Shown piece by piece: positions 1 to 7,339 of a stretch of DNA of 27,446 bases. A program made the position numbers and the translations under genes. This DNA is from JBOHWJ01 sp050736615 (GTDB lineage: Bacteria > Desulfobacterota > Binatia > Binatales > Binataceae), in NCBI GenBank assembly GCA_050736615.1, contig JBOHWL010000103.1:1-27446 (forward strand). The letters are read 5' to 3'. The notes below the pieces were generated by a model. That model did not search any database. It was not told the DNA's origin and was given only the letters and a program-made list of their open reading frames with translations. Position 1 is the first letter of the stretch; every line of letters begins with the position of its first letter.

Positions 1-68
1 CGCTGCGCCTTCGGCTGCGCTAATGCGCTCGAAATGACAACCGAGGCTTATGCAGAGGTTCCTCAGCC
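1..68 (+). repeat. Dispersed repeat, copy A
   Basis: This stretch aligns with 24849-24915 on the same strand and with the reverse complement of 24737-24797. Shared blocks are CGGCTGCGCTA, GCTCGAAATGACAA and TGCAGAGG, with only scattered differences. It may continue upstream of the window. No reading frame is evident, so it is best seen as a member of a short non-coding dispersed repeat family. From 69 to 234 I see no gene, and no convincing ribosome binding site for the next gene. Confidence 0.7.
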
Positions 69-234
69 AGAACGAAGCGGAGCTGGGCGCACCAGCGGGG
101 CCGCAGGCGCAGCGAGCAGGCGAGTCCGCAACCGGCGTTGAGGTTAACGAATCTGCAAGTCGCGCTTCAAAGTGAGGAGTCTGCGGCGTGAGTTAAGATT
201 CAGTAGCGCCTACCCCGCAGCCTCCGCTTAACCT

Positions 235-1173
235 GTGGCGTTCAGCTCAAGCTTACACCGAAGCGCAACTCCCATCGTGGAAGCGACCCATCACGCGCTC
301 TCGCTCGACCGGCGCCGGCTGCGCATCGTGCTGGTGGTCACCGCCCTGTATTTCGTGATTGAACTCGCCGGCGGCATTTACTCCAACAGCCTCGCCCTCA
401 TGAGCGACGCCATTCATATGCTTACCGACCTGGCCGCGCTCGCGCTGAGCCTGCTCACTTTGTGGGTCTCCAGCCGGCCCGCGACCGCGGGCAAGACGTT
501 CGGCTATATGCGCGCGGAAATCCTGGGCGCGGTCTTCAACGGCCTGTTTCTATGGCTGCTCGTCGGATTTATCTGGTTCGAAGCCGCCGATCGCCTGACG
601 AATCCACCAAACGTGCGCGCACTGCCCGTGATGATCGTTGCGGCCGTCGGCATTGGCATCAACACCTTTTCGGCCTGGATGACACATGGCAGCACCCGCA
701 CGGGCCAGGTGGGAATGGCGGTGCGGGCGGTATTCGTCCATGTCATCTCGGACCTGATAGGCTCGGTCGGAGTATTGATTTCCGGCGCGGTGATTTATTT
801 CTTCGCCTGGAAAGCGGCCGATCCGGCGATCAGCCTGTTAATCGGCTGCCTCATCATTTATGGATCATGGGGCCTGGTGCGGGAAGGCATCGACATTCTG
901 ATGGAATCGGTGCCGGCCGCGGTTGACCTGGACGAACTGCGCGATGACTTGTTGCGGATTCGCGGTACCGAAGAAGTGCACGATTTGCACGTATGGTGCC
1001 TGAGTAGCCGTCAATTCGCTCTGTCGGCCCATGCCGTGGTGGCCGACGGCGTCAATCATGACGACGTGCTGGCGGATATGTCGCGATTGCTTGAGGATAA
1101 GTTCAATATCCGCCACATGACGGTGCAGCTTGAGCGCGACAATCGGAAAGAGCGCGAGCCCGAGCATTTTTGA
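235..1173 (+). CDS. Cation diffusion facilitator (CzcD-like Zn/Co/Cd efflux)
   Basis: A 312-residue inner-membrane protein of the CDF family, which exports Zn2+ and related divalent metals in exchange for protons. Six hydrophobic segments are visible (about 31-48, 52-78, 95-117, 130-148, 165-190, 196-214). The two transport-site motifs are intact: HxxxD in segment 2 (H61, D65) and HxxxD in segment 5 (H169, D173). A cytoplasmic C-terminal domain (about 228-302) carries the typical HDLHVW motif (249-254). The start is GTG; the next in-frame ATG lies inside the membrane region, so a start near 235 is needed, but no clear Shine-Dalgarno is seen. The N-terminus lacks the long histidine-rich stretch of many CzcD proteins. 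No regulator is adjacent. Family is secure; metal specificity is not. Confidence 0.9.
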   Translation: MAFSSSLHRSATPIVEATHHALSLDRRRLRIVLVVTALYFVIELAGGIYSNSLALMSDAIHMLTDLAALALSLLTLWVSSRPATAGKTFGYMRAEILGAVFNGLFLWLLVGFIWFEAADRLTNPPNVRALPVMIVAAVGIGINTFSAWMTHGSTRTGQVGMAVRAVFVHVISDLIGSVGVLISGAVIYFFAWKAADPAISLLIGCLIIYGSWGLVREGIDILMESVPAAVDLDELRDDLLRIRGTEEVHDLHVWCLSSRQFALSAHAVVADGVNHDDVLADMSRLLEDKFNIRHMTVQLERDNRKEREPEHF

Positions 1174-1193
1174 GCCTCGCGTCTCCGCGAAGC
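1174..1193. other. Small hairpin between convergent genes
   Basis: TCGCG (1177-1181) pairs with CGCGA (1186-1190) around a 4-nt loop, and the flanking GC/GC pairs extend the stem across one mismatch. It fills most of the 28-bp gap between the convergent transporter and methyltransferase genes. No T-run follows on either strand, so intrinsic termination is uncertain. Confidence 0.3.
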
Positions 1194-1201
1194 CTGGTAT
1201 C

Positions 1202-1846
1202 TTAACTGGTGGGTTTGCGCGTCCATAACTGTGCGACTAGCAGGCCGCGCATGAAGCTGCGCTCGTGCTTGAGGAAAAACCGGTTCGCTTCGAAGGCGCA
1301 TCGATATTCGGGCAGTGAACTTGCCTTCAGGCCGGTCGTCCAGCGAAAGAACCAATACATTGCCGGCAGGAGCAAGCCACCGATGAACTTCCATATTCCC
1401 CAGCGCGGTTGCTGAAATTCCGAAACCACCCAGCGCGCATCGTCGGAAGCTGACGTGGCAATATTGCGAATCAGCGCGGGAATTTCGTCCTGGTCGAAAC
1501 AGTCGAGAAAAAAATGTGTCGCGATCAAGTCGTAGGACAAGCGCGGCAGCGGTTCATTCAAAGCATCCAGCCGATGGAAGCGAGGCGACCTTCCATGTGC
1601 TGGATATTTGCCGTGACGTTGCGCCAGGCGCGCCATAACCTCGCTCATATCCACATAGTCGATCGCGGCGTCAGGGCTGGATTGATACAAGCGCCGCAGA
1701 AATCTCCCGTCTCCTTCACCGATCAGCAAGGCTCTGTGGACGTTGCGCACATCGTTGAGATACTGGCGCCGGCATCGTTGCGGGAAATTAGCGAAGGCCA
1801 AATACTCCAGCCATCGGTACCAGGGCGCGATACGGTCGCAATTCAT
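1202..1846 (-). CDS. Class I SAM-dependent methyltransferase
   Basis: A 214-residue soluble protein. The Rossmann-type SAM site is visible: motif I ALLIGEGDGRFL (39-50, glycines 43, 45, 47), the acidic residue closing strand 2 in YVDMSEV (D66), and a motif IV-like stretch YDLIATHFFLDCF (105-117). The N-terminus (DRIAPWYRWLEYLAF) recalls UbiE-type or lipid methyltransferases that act on membrane-bound substrates. Its ATG overlaps the stop of the upstream membrane-protein gene (ATGA), so the two are almost certainly co-translated. A role in methylating the product of that membrane protein is inferred from this coupling alone. The substrate is unknown. Confidence 0.85.
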   Translation of the reverse strand: MNCDRIAPWYRWLEYLAFANFPQRCRRQYLNDVRNVHRALLIGEGDGRFLRRLYQSSPDAAIDYVDMSEVMARLAQRHGKYPAHGRSPRFHRLDALNEPLPRLSYDLIATHFFLDCFDQDEIPALIRNIATSASDDARWVVSEFQQPRWGIWKFIGGLLLPAMYWFFRWTTGLKASSLPEYRCAFEANRFFLKHERSFMRGLLVAQLWTRKPTS

Positions 1847-2757
1847 CCTGCGGCGGCGAGTAAGACGAAGATCAGCGGAGTCAGCAACGCCGTATCCGCA
1901 AGCACGCGCAGCGCTTCGCGTGAGAGCCGTCCGCGTGCGAGTTCCTGCGCTTCCAACAGCCCCGCCGTGAGTGCGATTGCGGCGTAAAGGGGGCGTGCGG
2001 AAGCGGCTCCACTGAGCTTGAACATGACCAGCGCCGCTATCCCCACTGCGATTGCCGCCCCGCCCAGATGATACGCCGCCAACCCTGTGATCTTTGGCTT
2101 AAATCGCAACCGCGCGCGTCTCTCATGGCCCGCCTCCCAGCATTGGATCGCGACGGCGTTGACCCACAGGACGGCGGCGAACAGGATTATGGCCGGCAAG
2201 CGATCAAACCGAATAACCGATGCGCGCAAAAACGGCGCGCAGGTGCCGCAAGCGAAGAGCAATCCAACCACCAACTCCTTGGGCCAATGGCGCCTGAGTT
2301 TCTCCGAAGCCAGATGAACGATCGCGAAATAAGCCGCCACCGCGATGCCCACCGCCAGATAGCCGCGAAATATCGGACGCGCTGACAAACGCCAAGAAAG
2401 CAACAGAACAATCGGGACGGCCAAACCAATCAGGGCGGTTAAGACCCCGCGATTGACGCGGGCGAAGCGATGCCGCGCGGTTTCTTGAAGTGGCTTCTTT
2501 CCGACGCCGTCAAGAATCCTGTCGCCCGCATACGCTATCCATACGCCGACCCCGAGAAAGGCCAGCGAAACCGCGTCAATGCGGATGCCGAAGCAGGCGG
2601 CAAAAAAACTTTGCCAGACGATCGCAATTACGGGCGCGTCGAGGCTTAGGATATTGGGCCATAGCCAGAGCGGAATGCGCCGGACGACCGCGGGTTTGGA
2701 ACTCTTATCGTACTGATCGGCGGGCGAAGCCTCCAATCTCAAATTCCTGCTAAACAT
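1843..2757 (-). CDS. Polytopic membrane protein, UbiA-prenyltransferase-like
   Basis: About 304 residues with eight or nine hydrophobic segments. Features suggesting a distant UbiA-superfamily protein are YAGDRILDG (D80 and D84, numbered from the TTG at 2760), resembling the first aspartate-rich motif, the WPKEL...GTCAPFL loop (159-178), and NAVAIQCWE (201-209) where a second motif would lie. The classical NDxxDxxxD motif is not complete, so catalytic activity is uncertain. I chose ATG at 2757; a TTG lies one codon upstream and neither has a strong ribosome binding site. It overlaps the methyltransferase by 4 nt. If it is a UbiA-type enzyme, it would transfer a prenyl chain to an aromatic or lipid acceptor that the methyltransferase then modifies. 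That is inference. Confidence 0.7.
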   Translation of the reverse strand: MFSRNLRLEASPADQYDKSSKPAVVRRIPLWLWPNILSLDAPVIAIVWQSFFAACFGIRIDAVSLAFLGVGVWIAYAGDRILDGVGKKPLQETARHRFARVNRGVLTALIGLAVPIVLLLSWRLSARPIFRGYLAVGIAVAAYFAIVHLASEKLRRHWPKELVVGLLFACGTCAPFLRASVIRFDRLPAIILFAAVLWVNAVAIQCWEAGHERRARLRFKPKITGLAAYHLGGAAIAVGIAALVMFKLSGAASARPLYAAIALTAGLLEAQELARGRLSREALRVLADTALLTPLIFVLLAAAG

Positions 2758-3036
2758 CAAACAACAACACCACGCCGATCCCGAAGCGCCTCGTATTTTC
2801 GGAACACCACGGGCCGCGGCTCAAAAAGGGACAGACAACGGCGCTTCCGTCTCAGGAGCGAGCCGAACTAAACAGGCTGCGCAAACAGCTCTCCCCCTCC
2901 CCCGGCTCTTATCTCCTCAAAGCTGGCAAAACGATGAAGGAAGAGGTTCTTTTTATGGATGAATCGCGCCAAGCCCTCCGGCCAGCGGTTTTTTCAACCC
3001 GCGCGTGATTGCCCAAAATCGCGCGCCGCCAATCAC
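2758..3036. other. Non-coding gap with weak inverted repeat
   Basis: I find no supportable gene here. GTGATTG (3005-3011) and CAATCAC (3030-3036) form a 7-bp inverted repeat directly after the stop codon of the MaoC-like gene on the minus strand. It may act as a transcript-end hairpin, but no T-run follows directly. Confidence 0.35.
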
Positions 3037-3504
3037 TTATTTGACGTAGAGGAAAATACCCTCATAAATCAGCGCGGGCTTGTCATTGCCGAGCACGTGG
3101 ACTTGCGTCTCCTGGGTGATTTGCGTGCCCTGAGGCCGGCTCTCGACCGCGACGATCCGCTGACGGGCATGCACGCTGGCTCCGGCCGGGACCGGCGAGA
3201 TGAAGCGCAATTTATTGGCACCGTAATTGACCACGTTACGATAGCCAACCACCTTCCAGTCGTTATCGATCTCGAACGCCGGCAATAGGCTGAGCGTCAG
3301 GAATCCGTGCGCTACCGGCCCACCAAACGGACTTTCGCGTTTGGAGCGCTCGATATCGATATGAATCCACTGATGATCGCCGGTGACGTCAGCGAACTGA
3401 TTGATTTTGTCCTGGGTCACCGCGATTGGCTTACTCCACGGACCAAAATCGCCACCGGACTTGGCGCGTAGCTTCTCAACATCGTCGAAGCGGATATTTT
3501 CCAT
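3037..3504 (-). CDS. MaoC-like (R)-specific enoyl-CoA hydratase / hot-dog dehydratase
   Basis: A 155-residue single hot-dog-fold protein of the MaoC/NodN type. These add water to trans-2-enoyl-CoA or act as related acyl-CoA dehydratases. The hydratase-2 motif is clear: FADVTGDHQWIHID (37-50) contains the catalytic Asp/His pair (D43, H48), followed by FGGPVAHGFLTLSLLP (60-75). Length is normal for a single-domain member. The ATG is preceded by a strong AGGAGG about seven bases upstream. It is transcribed away from the TfdA-like gene across a 132-bp shared upstream region. The substrate cannot be read from sequence; the CoA-related genes nearby suggest an acyl-CoA. Confidence 0.9.
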   Translation of the reverse strand: MENIRFDDVEKLRAKSGGDFGPWSKPIAVTQDKINQFADVTGDHQWIHIDIERSKRESPFGGPVAHGFLTLSLLPAFEIDNDWKVVGYRNVVNYGANKLRFISPVPAGASVHARQRIVAVESRPQGTQITQETQVHVLGNDKPALIYEGIFLYVK

Positions 3505-3636
3505 AAAGGCCTCCTGCGTTAGGATTGTTTAGCAACCTGAGCCGCCGCTCGCCATCACTCGCGCGTAATGGTCCCGCGCGCCTGACCAGTCAGAACCATT
3601 ATGATAGCGCGGCCAGCGTTGATGTGGAGGGAATCG

Positions 3637-4536
3637 ATGGCAATCACGGTATGCCCCGTCACCTCAAGCTTTGCCGCCGAAATCGGAGATGTCGACCTGG
3701 CGCGGCCACTTGATACCGCGCAAGTGGCGGCGGTCAAGCAGGCCTTTTGGGATTACGGCGTCCTGATTTTTCCGGGGCAGATGCTGACCCAGCGCGAGCA
3801 CGCGGATTTCGCTCGAAATTTCGGGCCGCTCGAGACCACGATCGCGGCCCTCAATTACGGCAAGAAACTGCGCCTGCCCACCGATCTGGTCGACATTTCC
3901 AATCTCAATTCGCGCGACCAGGTGTGGAGCGAGCACAGCCGTTCCCGTCGCTTCTCGCTGGGCAATCGGCTGTGGCATACCGACAGTTCATTCAAATATC
4001 TGCCCGCACGCGCTTCCTTACTCTACGCGCTGACGATCTCACCGATTGGCGGACACACCGAGTTCGCCGATATGCGCGCGGCGTACGACGCGTTGCCAAA
4101 CGAGATGAAGGTTCGGCTCGAAGGTTTGGTCGCGGAGCATTCGCTTGCCACTTCGCGGGCGCGCACCGGCTTCAGTAATTTCACGCAGGCTGAACGCGAC
4201 AACCTGCCGCCCGTCCCCCAGGTCGTCGTGCGCACCATTGCGGAAAATGGCCGCAAGTCGCTCTACCTCGCCTCGCATGCCGGCAGGATCATCGGCATGG
4301 CCGAGGCGGACGGCCGCGCGCTCATCGATGAATTACTCGCGCATGCCAGCCAGCGTCAGTTCGTCTACACGCATCGTTGGCGCGAGCGCGACCTGGTGAT
4401 GTGGGACGATCGTTGCACGATGCATCGCGGGACCGCCTTCGACGATCTGCGCTGGACGCGCGACATGCATCGCGCAACCGTTTCGGATATTGCCAACACC
4501 TGCGAGCAGGCCGGCATAAGTGTCGCCGCCGCGTAG
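3637..4536 (+). CDS. TfdA/TauD-family Fe(II)/2-oxoglutarate dioxygenase
   Basis: A 299-residue soluble non-haem iron oxygenase. Members couple 2-oxoglutarate decarboxylation to hydroxylation, for example of taurine or aryloxyalkanoates. The facial triad is complete: H114 and D116 (LWHTDSSF) and H263 (CTMHRG). The 2-oxoglutarate-binding Arg is probably R279 (MHRATV). The stretches SLGNRLWHTDSSF and GGHTEFADMRAAYDALP resemble TfdA more than E. coli TauD. I placed the start at ATG 3637 because GGAGGG lies just upstream and MAITV... matches the usual family start; an in-frame ATG at 3601 lacks this support. The substrate is unknown, but an aromatic ether or sulfonate would fit. It is divergent from the MaoC-like gene and convergent with lptB. 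Confidence 0.9.
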   Translation: MAITVCPVTSSFAAEIGDVDLARPLDTAQVAAVKQAFWDYGVLIFPGQMLTQREHADFARNFGPLETTIAALNYGKKLRLPTDLVDISNLNSRDQVWSEHSRSRRFSLGNRLWHTDSSFKYLPARASLLYALTISPIGGHTEFADMRAAYDALPNEMKVRLEGLVAEHSLATSRARTGFSNFTQAERDNLPPVPQVVVRTIAENGRKSLYLASHAGRIIGMAEADGRALIDELLAHASQRQFVYTHRWRERDLVMWDDRCTMHRGTAFDDLRWTRDMHRATVSDIANTCEQAGISVAAA

Positions 4537-4550
4537 GCGGTGGCGGCGAC
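4522..4550. terminator. Strong hairpin at the dioxygenase/lptB convergence
   Basis: A perfect 9-bp inverted repeat, GTCGCCGCC (4522-4530) with GGCGGCGAC (4542-4550), has the dioxygenase stop codon in its loop. Its place between two convergent genes suggests a bidirectional transcript-end structure. There is no T-run on either side, so it is not a textbook intrinsic terminator. Confidence 0.35.
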
Positions 4551-4563
4551 CGGCGCGATTCTA

Positions 4564-5364
4564 TCAGCGCAAGCGGAAGCGCTCGCCGAGAAATACTTCG
4601 CGCACCTGCTCGTTATCGACGATCTCGCGCGCGGTTCCTTGTACCAGAATTTTGCCCGAATGAATCACGTAGGCGCGATCGGTAATCGAAAGGGTCTCTT
4701 GCACGTTGTGGTCCGACATCAGAATCCCGATGCCGCGTTCCTTGAGATAGGTGATGATTCGCTGAATCTCGATTACGGTAATCGGGTCGATTCCGGCGAA
4801 AGGCTCGTCCAGACACAAAAACAGCGGGTCGAGCACCATCGCGCGGGTGATTTCGACCTTGCGCCGTTCGCCGCCAGAAAGCACACCGGCCATCGATTTC
4901 GCCAAGCGCGCGATATCAAGTTCGTCCAGCAACGTTTGCAATCGCGCCTGCCGCTCCTCCAGAGTGAGCGGCAAGGTCTCGAGCACCGCCAGCAGGTTCT
5001 GCTCGACGGTGAGTTTGCGAAACACAGACGGCTCCTGCGGCAGGTAGCTGATCCCGCGGCGCGCGCGCTGATATAGCGGCAGCATGGTGATATCTTCGGC
5101 GCCGAGCCTAATCGTGCCGCTATCCGGCCGCAAAAGTCCCACCAGCATGTAGAAAGTCGTGGTCTTGCCGGCGCCGTTAGGGCCCAGCAAACCCACCACT
5201 TCCCCGTGCCCGATGCGCACGTCGACGTTGTTAACCACGGCGCGTCCGGCATAACGTTTCGTCAGCCCGCTGCCGGCCAGCGCGGGGAAGGCCTTGACGG
5301 GCTCCCGGTCCAACTCAGTCTCGTCCAGCGCTACATCGCGCTTGAGTTGTTCAACTTTAGCCAT
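4564..5364 (-). CDS. lptB: LPS export ABC transporter ATP-binding protein LptB
   Basis: A 266-residue ATPase that powers lipopolysaccharide extraction from the inner membrane by LptFG. Numbered from ATG 5364: Walker A GPNGAGKT (61-68), signature LSGGERR (162-168), Walker B FLCLDE (182-187) and the switch His in SDHN (219). LptB-specific stretches are LYQRARRGISYLPQEPSVFRKL and DEPFAGIDPITV. About 30 residues precede the usual family start. An in-frame ATG at 5391 would add nine more, and neither start has a good ribosome binding site. The usual partners lptA, lptC and rpoN are not adjacent, so lptB stands alone here between a convergent and a divergent gene. Family assignment is very secure. 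Confidence 0.95.
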   Translation of the reverse strand: MAKVEQLKRDVALDETELDREPVKAFPALAGSGLTKRYAGRAVVNNVDVRIGHGEVVGLLGPNGAGKTTTFYMLVGLLRPDSGTIRLGAEDITMLPLYQRARRGISYLPQEPSVFRKLTVEQNLLAVLETLPLTLEERQARLQTLLDELDIARLAKSMAGVLSGGERRKVEITRAMVLDPLFLCLDEPFAGIDPITVIEIQRIITYLKERGIGILMSDHNVQETLSITDRAYVIHSGKILVQGTAREIVDNEQVREVFLGERFRLR

Positions 5365-5597
5365 GGCGAAAACTAGCTCGCGGCACCCCATTAAAAGTTG
5401 TAGCGGCTTTCACGCGCTAGGGAAATGCGGGACAACAACCGATTGCCACCCTCCCCCCCTGTTTAAGTACGCCGCCGATCCCTTACGGATGCGGAATGCT
5501 TGAAATTTGGCGGCGACTCGATGTTCGGACCCAGGCTTGAGGGATATCTGCCTCCGGGCAAAATGCTGTGTTAAGTTAAGACGCCGTGACTGTACCG

Positions 5598-5993
5598 ATG
5601 AAGATTTATCTTTGCGGCCCGATTATGGATGCGGCTCCGGATGCGGCCAAGGATTGGCGTGGGCAAGCCAAGGAACAGCTTGGTGGCCGCTTCATCCTGC
5701 TCGATCCGCTACGCCGCAACTTCCGCGATCGCGAAATCGATTCGGCCAACGAAATCGTTGAATTCGACCTGCAGGACGTGCGCGACGCCGATCTGCTGCT
5801 GGTCAACTACAGTAAACCGTCGCTGGGCACCGCGATGGAGATCTTTTACGCGAGCCACGACCTGGGCAAATTTGTGATCGCCTTCAGCCCCTTTAGCTAT
5901 GTGGAGTGCTCGCCGTGGATGATCCGCTTTTGCACCAAAATTCTGCCCGACCTGGCCAGCGCGATCGACTATATCGAACGGCACTTCAAATGA
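5598..5993 (+). CDS. Nucleoside 2-deoxyribosyltransferase-like protein
   Basis: A 131-residue Rossmann-like protein. Relatives transfer or hydrolyse deoxyribose on nucleosides or nucleotides. Diagnostic parts are the N-terminal strand MKIYLCGPI, DLQDVRDADLLLVNY in the middle (acidic residues of the sugar site), and GTAMEIFYA, where the Glu is the expected nucleophile (residue 81 from ATG 5598). An in-frame GTG at 5586 would add four residues; ATG 5598 matches the family start better. It shares a roughly 230-bp upstream region with divergent lptB. I see no operon partner. Members can also be hydrolases, such as DNPH1/RCL-type enzymes, so the exact reaction is open. Confidence 0.75.
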   Translation: MKIYLCGPIMDAAPDAAKDWRGQAKEQLGGRFILLDPLRRNFRDREIDSANEIVEFDLQDVRDADLLLVNYSKPSLGTAMEIFYASHDLGKFVIAFSPFSYVECSPWMIRFCTKILPDLASAIDYIERHFK

Positions 5994-6086
5994 TGTCGGG
6001 CTTTACGCCACTCTTCACGGCGGCATAAAACCGACAATAAGTCAGGCTGATATTATGAGGAGCGTATAGGGTACGATGATTCATAA

Positions 6087-6104
6087 GGTGCTAATAATAG
6101 CACC
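6087..6104. promoter_or_regulatory. Inverted repeat upstream of the CoA-transferase gene
   Basis: GGTGCTA (6087-6093) and TAGCACC (6098-6104) form a perfect 7-bp inverted repeat around ATAA, ending about 36 bases before the chosen start at 6141. It could be an operator for a dimeric regulator or a small hairpin in the leader. There is no T-run after it. Confidence 0.4.
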
Positions 6105-6140
6105 CTGGAAATGCCGCGCATCTTTGTCAGGGGAGCGTTG

Positions 6141-7328
6141 ATGGCAGGTCCGCTCGACGGCTATCGTATTGTCGATCTCACCCAGATGATCTCTGGTCCG
6201 ATGGCGACGATGATTCTCGCCGACCAGGGCGCTGATGTTATCAAAGTCGAACCGCCGATCACTGGCGATCTTACGCGCGCGTTAGGCGGACGCCGCCACG
6301 GCATGTCGCCGACTTTCGCAGTCGCCAACCGCAACAAACGCTCAGTAGTCATTGACCTCAAAAGCAAGGACGGGCTGCCGTTACTCAACCGCCTGCTTAA
6401 CCGTGCCGATCTGCTGGTGCAAAACTTCAGGCCCGGCACGGTCGAACGCCTGGGAATTGGTTATGAGAACTTGCGCGCGCTCAAGCCCGACCTGGTCTAC
6501 GTTTCGATCAGCGGCTTTGGCGAATCCGGCCCGTACGTCCACAAACGCGTCTATGATCCGGTGGTGCAGGCACTCTCCGGTCTCGCTTCGATTCAGCGTG
6601 ATCAGGGCAGTAGGCGGCCGCGCATGATGCGCGTGATCGTTCCGGATAAAGTCACCGCGCTCACCGCCGCCCAGGCAATGACGGCCGCGCTGCTCGCGCG
6701 CGAGCGCACTGGCAAGGGCCAGCACGTGCGGTTGGCAATGCTAGACGCGGTGGTCGCGTTTCTGTGGCCCGAATCGATGGCGCGTTACACCTTTATCAAT
6801 CCCGGCCATGATAGCGCGGTGCGCCCCGCCGATATTCCCGACCTCGTTTTCGAAACGGCGGACGGCTACATCACCGCCGGCGCGGTTTCCGATAGCGAAT
6901 GGGCGGGAATGTGCCACGCATTGGAACAGCCGGACTGGCTTGATGATCCGCGTTTCAAGACTCCGGCAGACCGGGTGAGGAACGCCGGCATTCGGATCGA
7001 GATGACGGCGGAAGTGCTTAAAACCCGGACTTCCGCCGCATGGCTGGAGCGGCTGGACCGCGAAGAGGTGCCGTGCGCACCGATTCTGAGTCGCGAAGAG
7101 CTGCTTGATGATCCGCAAATCGCGGCAAATCACCTGATCGTTGAGTCGGTCCATCCGCATGCCGGCCCGATGCGGCAGCCGCGTCCGGCCGCGCGTTTCG
7201 CCGGTACTCCAGCCGACATTCGATTGCCCGCGCCGGTTCTAGGCGAACATACCGATAGCGTATTAAGCGAAGCGGGAGTGCATCCGACTGAGCTGGCGCG
7301 CCTGCGTCAGGCCGCCGTCATCGAGTGA
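6141..7328 (+). CDS. CaiB/BaiF (family III) CoA-transferase
   Basis: A 395-residue class III CoA-transferase that moves CoA between carboxylic acids. The N-terminus (MAGPLDGYRIVDLTQMISGP...GADVIKVEPP) is the standard nucleotide-binding start. NRNKRSVVIDLKS, SGFGESGPY and YDPVVQALSG follow, the last holding the expected catalytic Asp (D139, equivalent to Asp169 of formyl-CoA transferase). I chose ATG 6141 because AGGGGAG lies six bases upstream and the family begins this way; an ATG at 6111 is in frame but unsupported. Length is normal. It is monocistronic as far as seen and convergent with the glycosyltransferase-like gene 11 bp downstream. CoA donor and acceptor are unknown. Confidence 0.92.
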   Translation: MAGPLDGYRIVDLTQMISGPMATMILADQGADVIKVEPPITGDLTRALGGRRHGMSPTFAVANRNKRSVVIDLKSKDGLPLLNRLLNRADLLVQNFRPGTVERLGIGYENLRALKPDLVYVSISGFGESGPYVHKRVYDPVVQALSGLASIQRDQGSRRPRMMRVIVPDKVTALTAAQAMTAALLARERTGKGQHVRLAMLDAVVAFLWPESMARYTFINPGHDSAVRPADIPDLVFETADGYITAGAVSDSEWAGMCHALEQPDWLDDPRFKTPADRVRNAGIRIEMTAEVLKTRTSAAWLERLDREEVPCAPILSREELLDDPQIAANHLIVESVHPHAGPMRQPRPAARFAGTPADIRLPAPVLGEHTDSVLSEAGVHPTELARLRQAAVIE

Positions 7329-7339
7329 ATGGCAACTAA

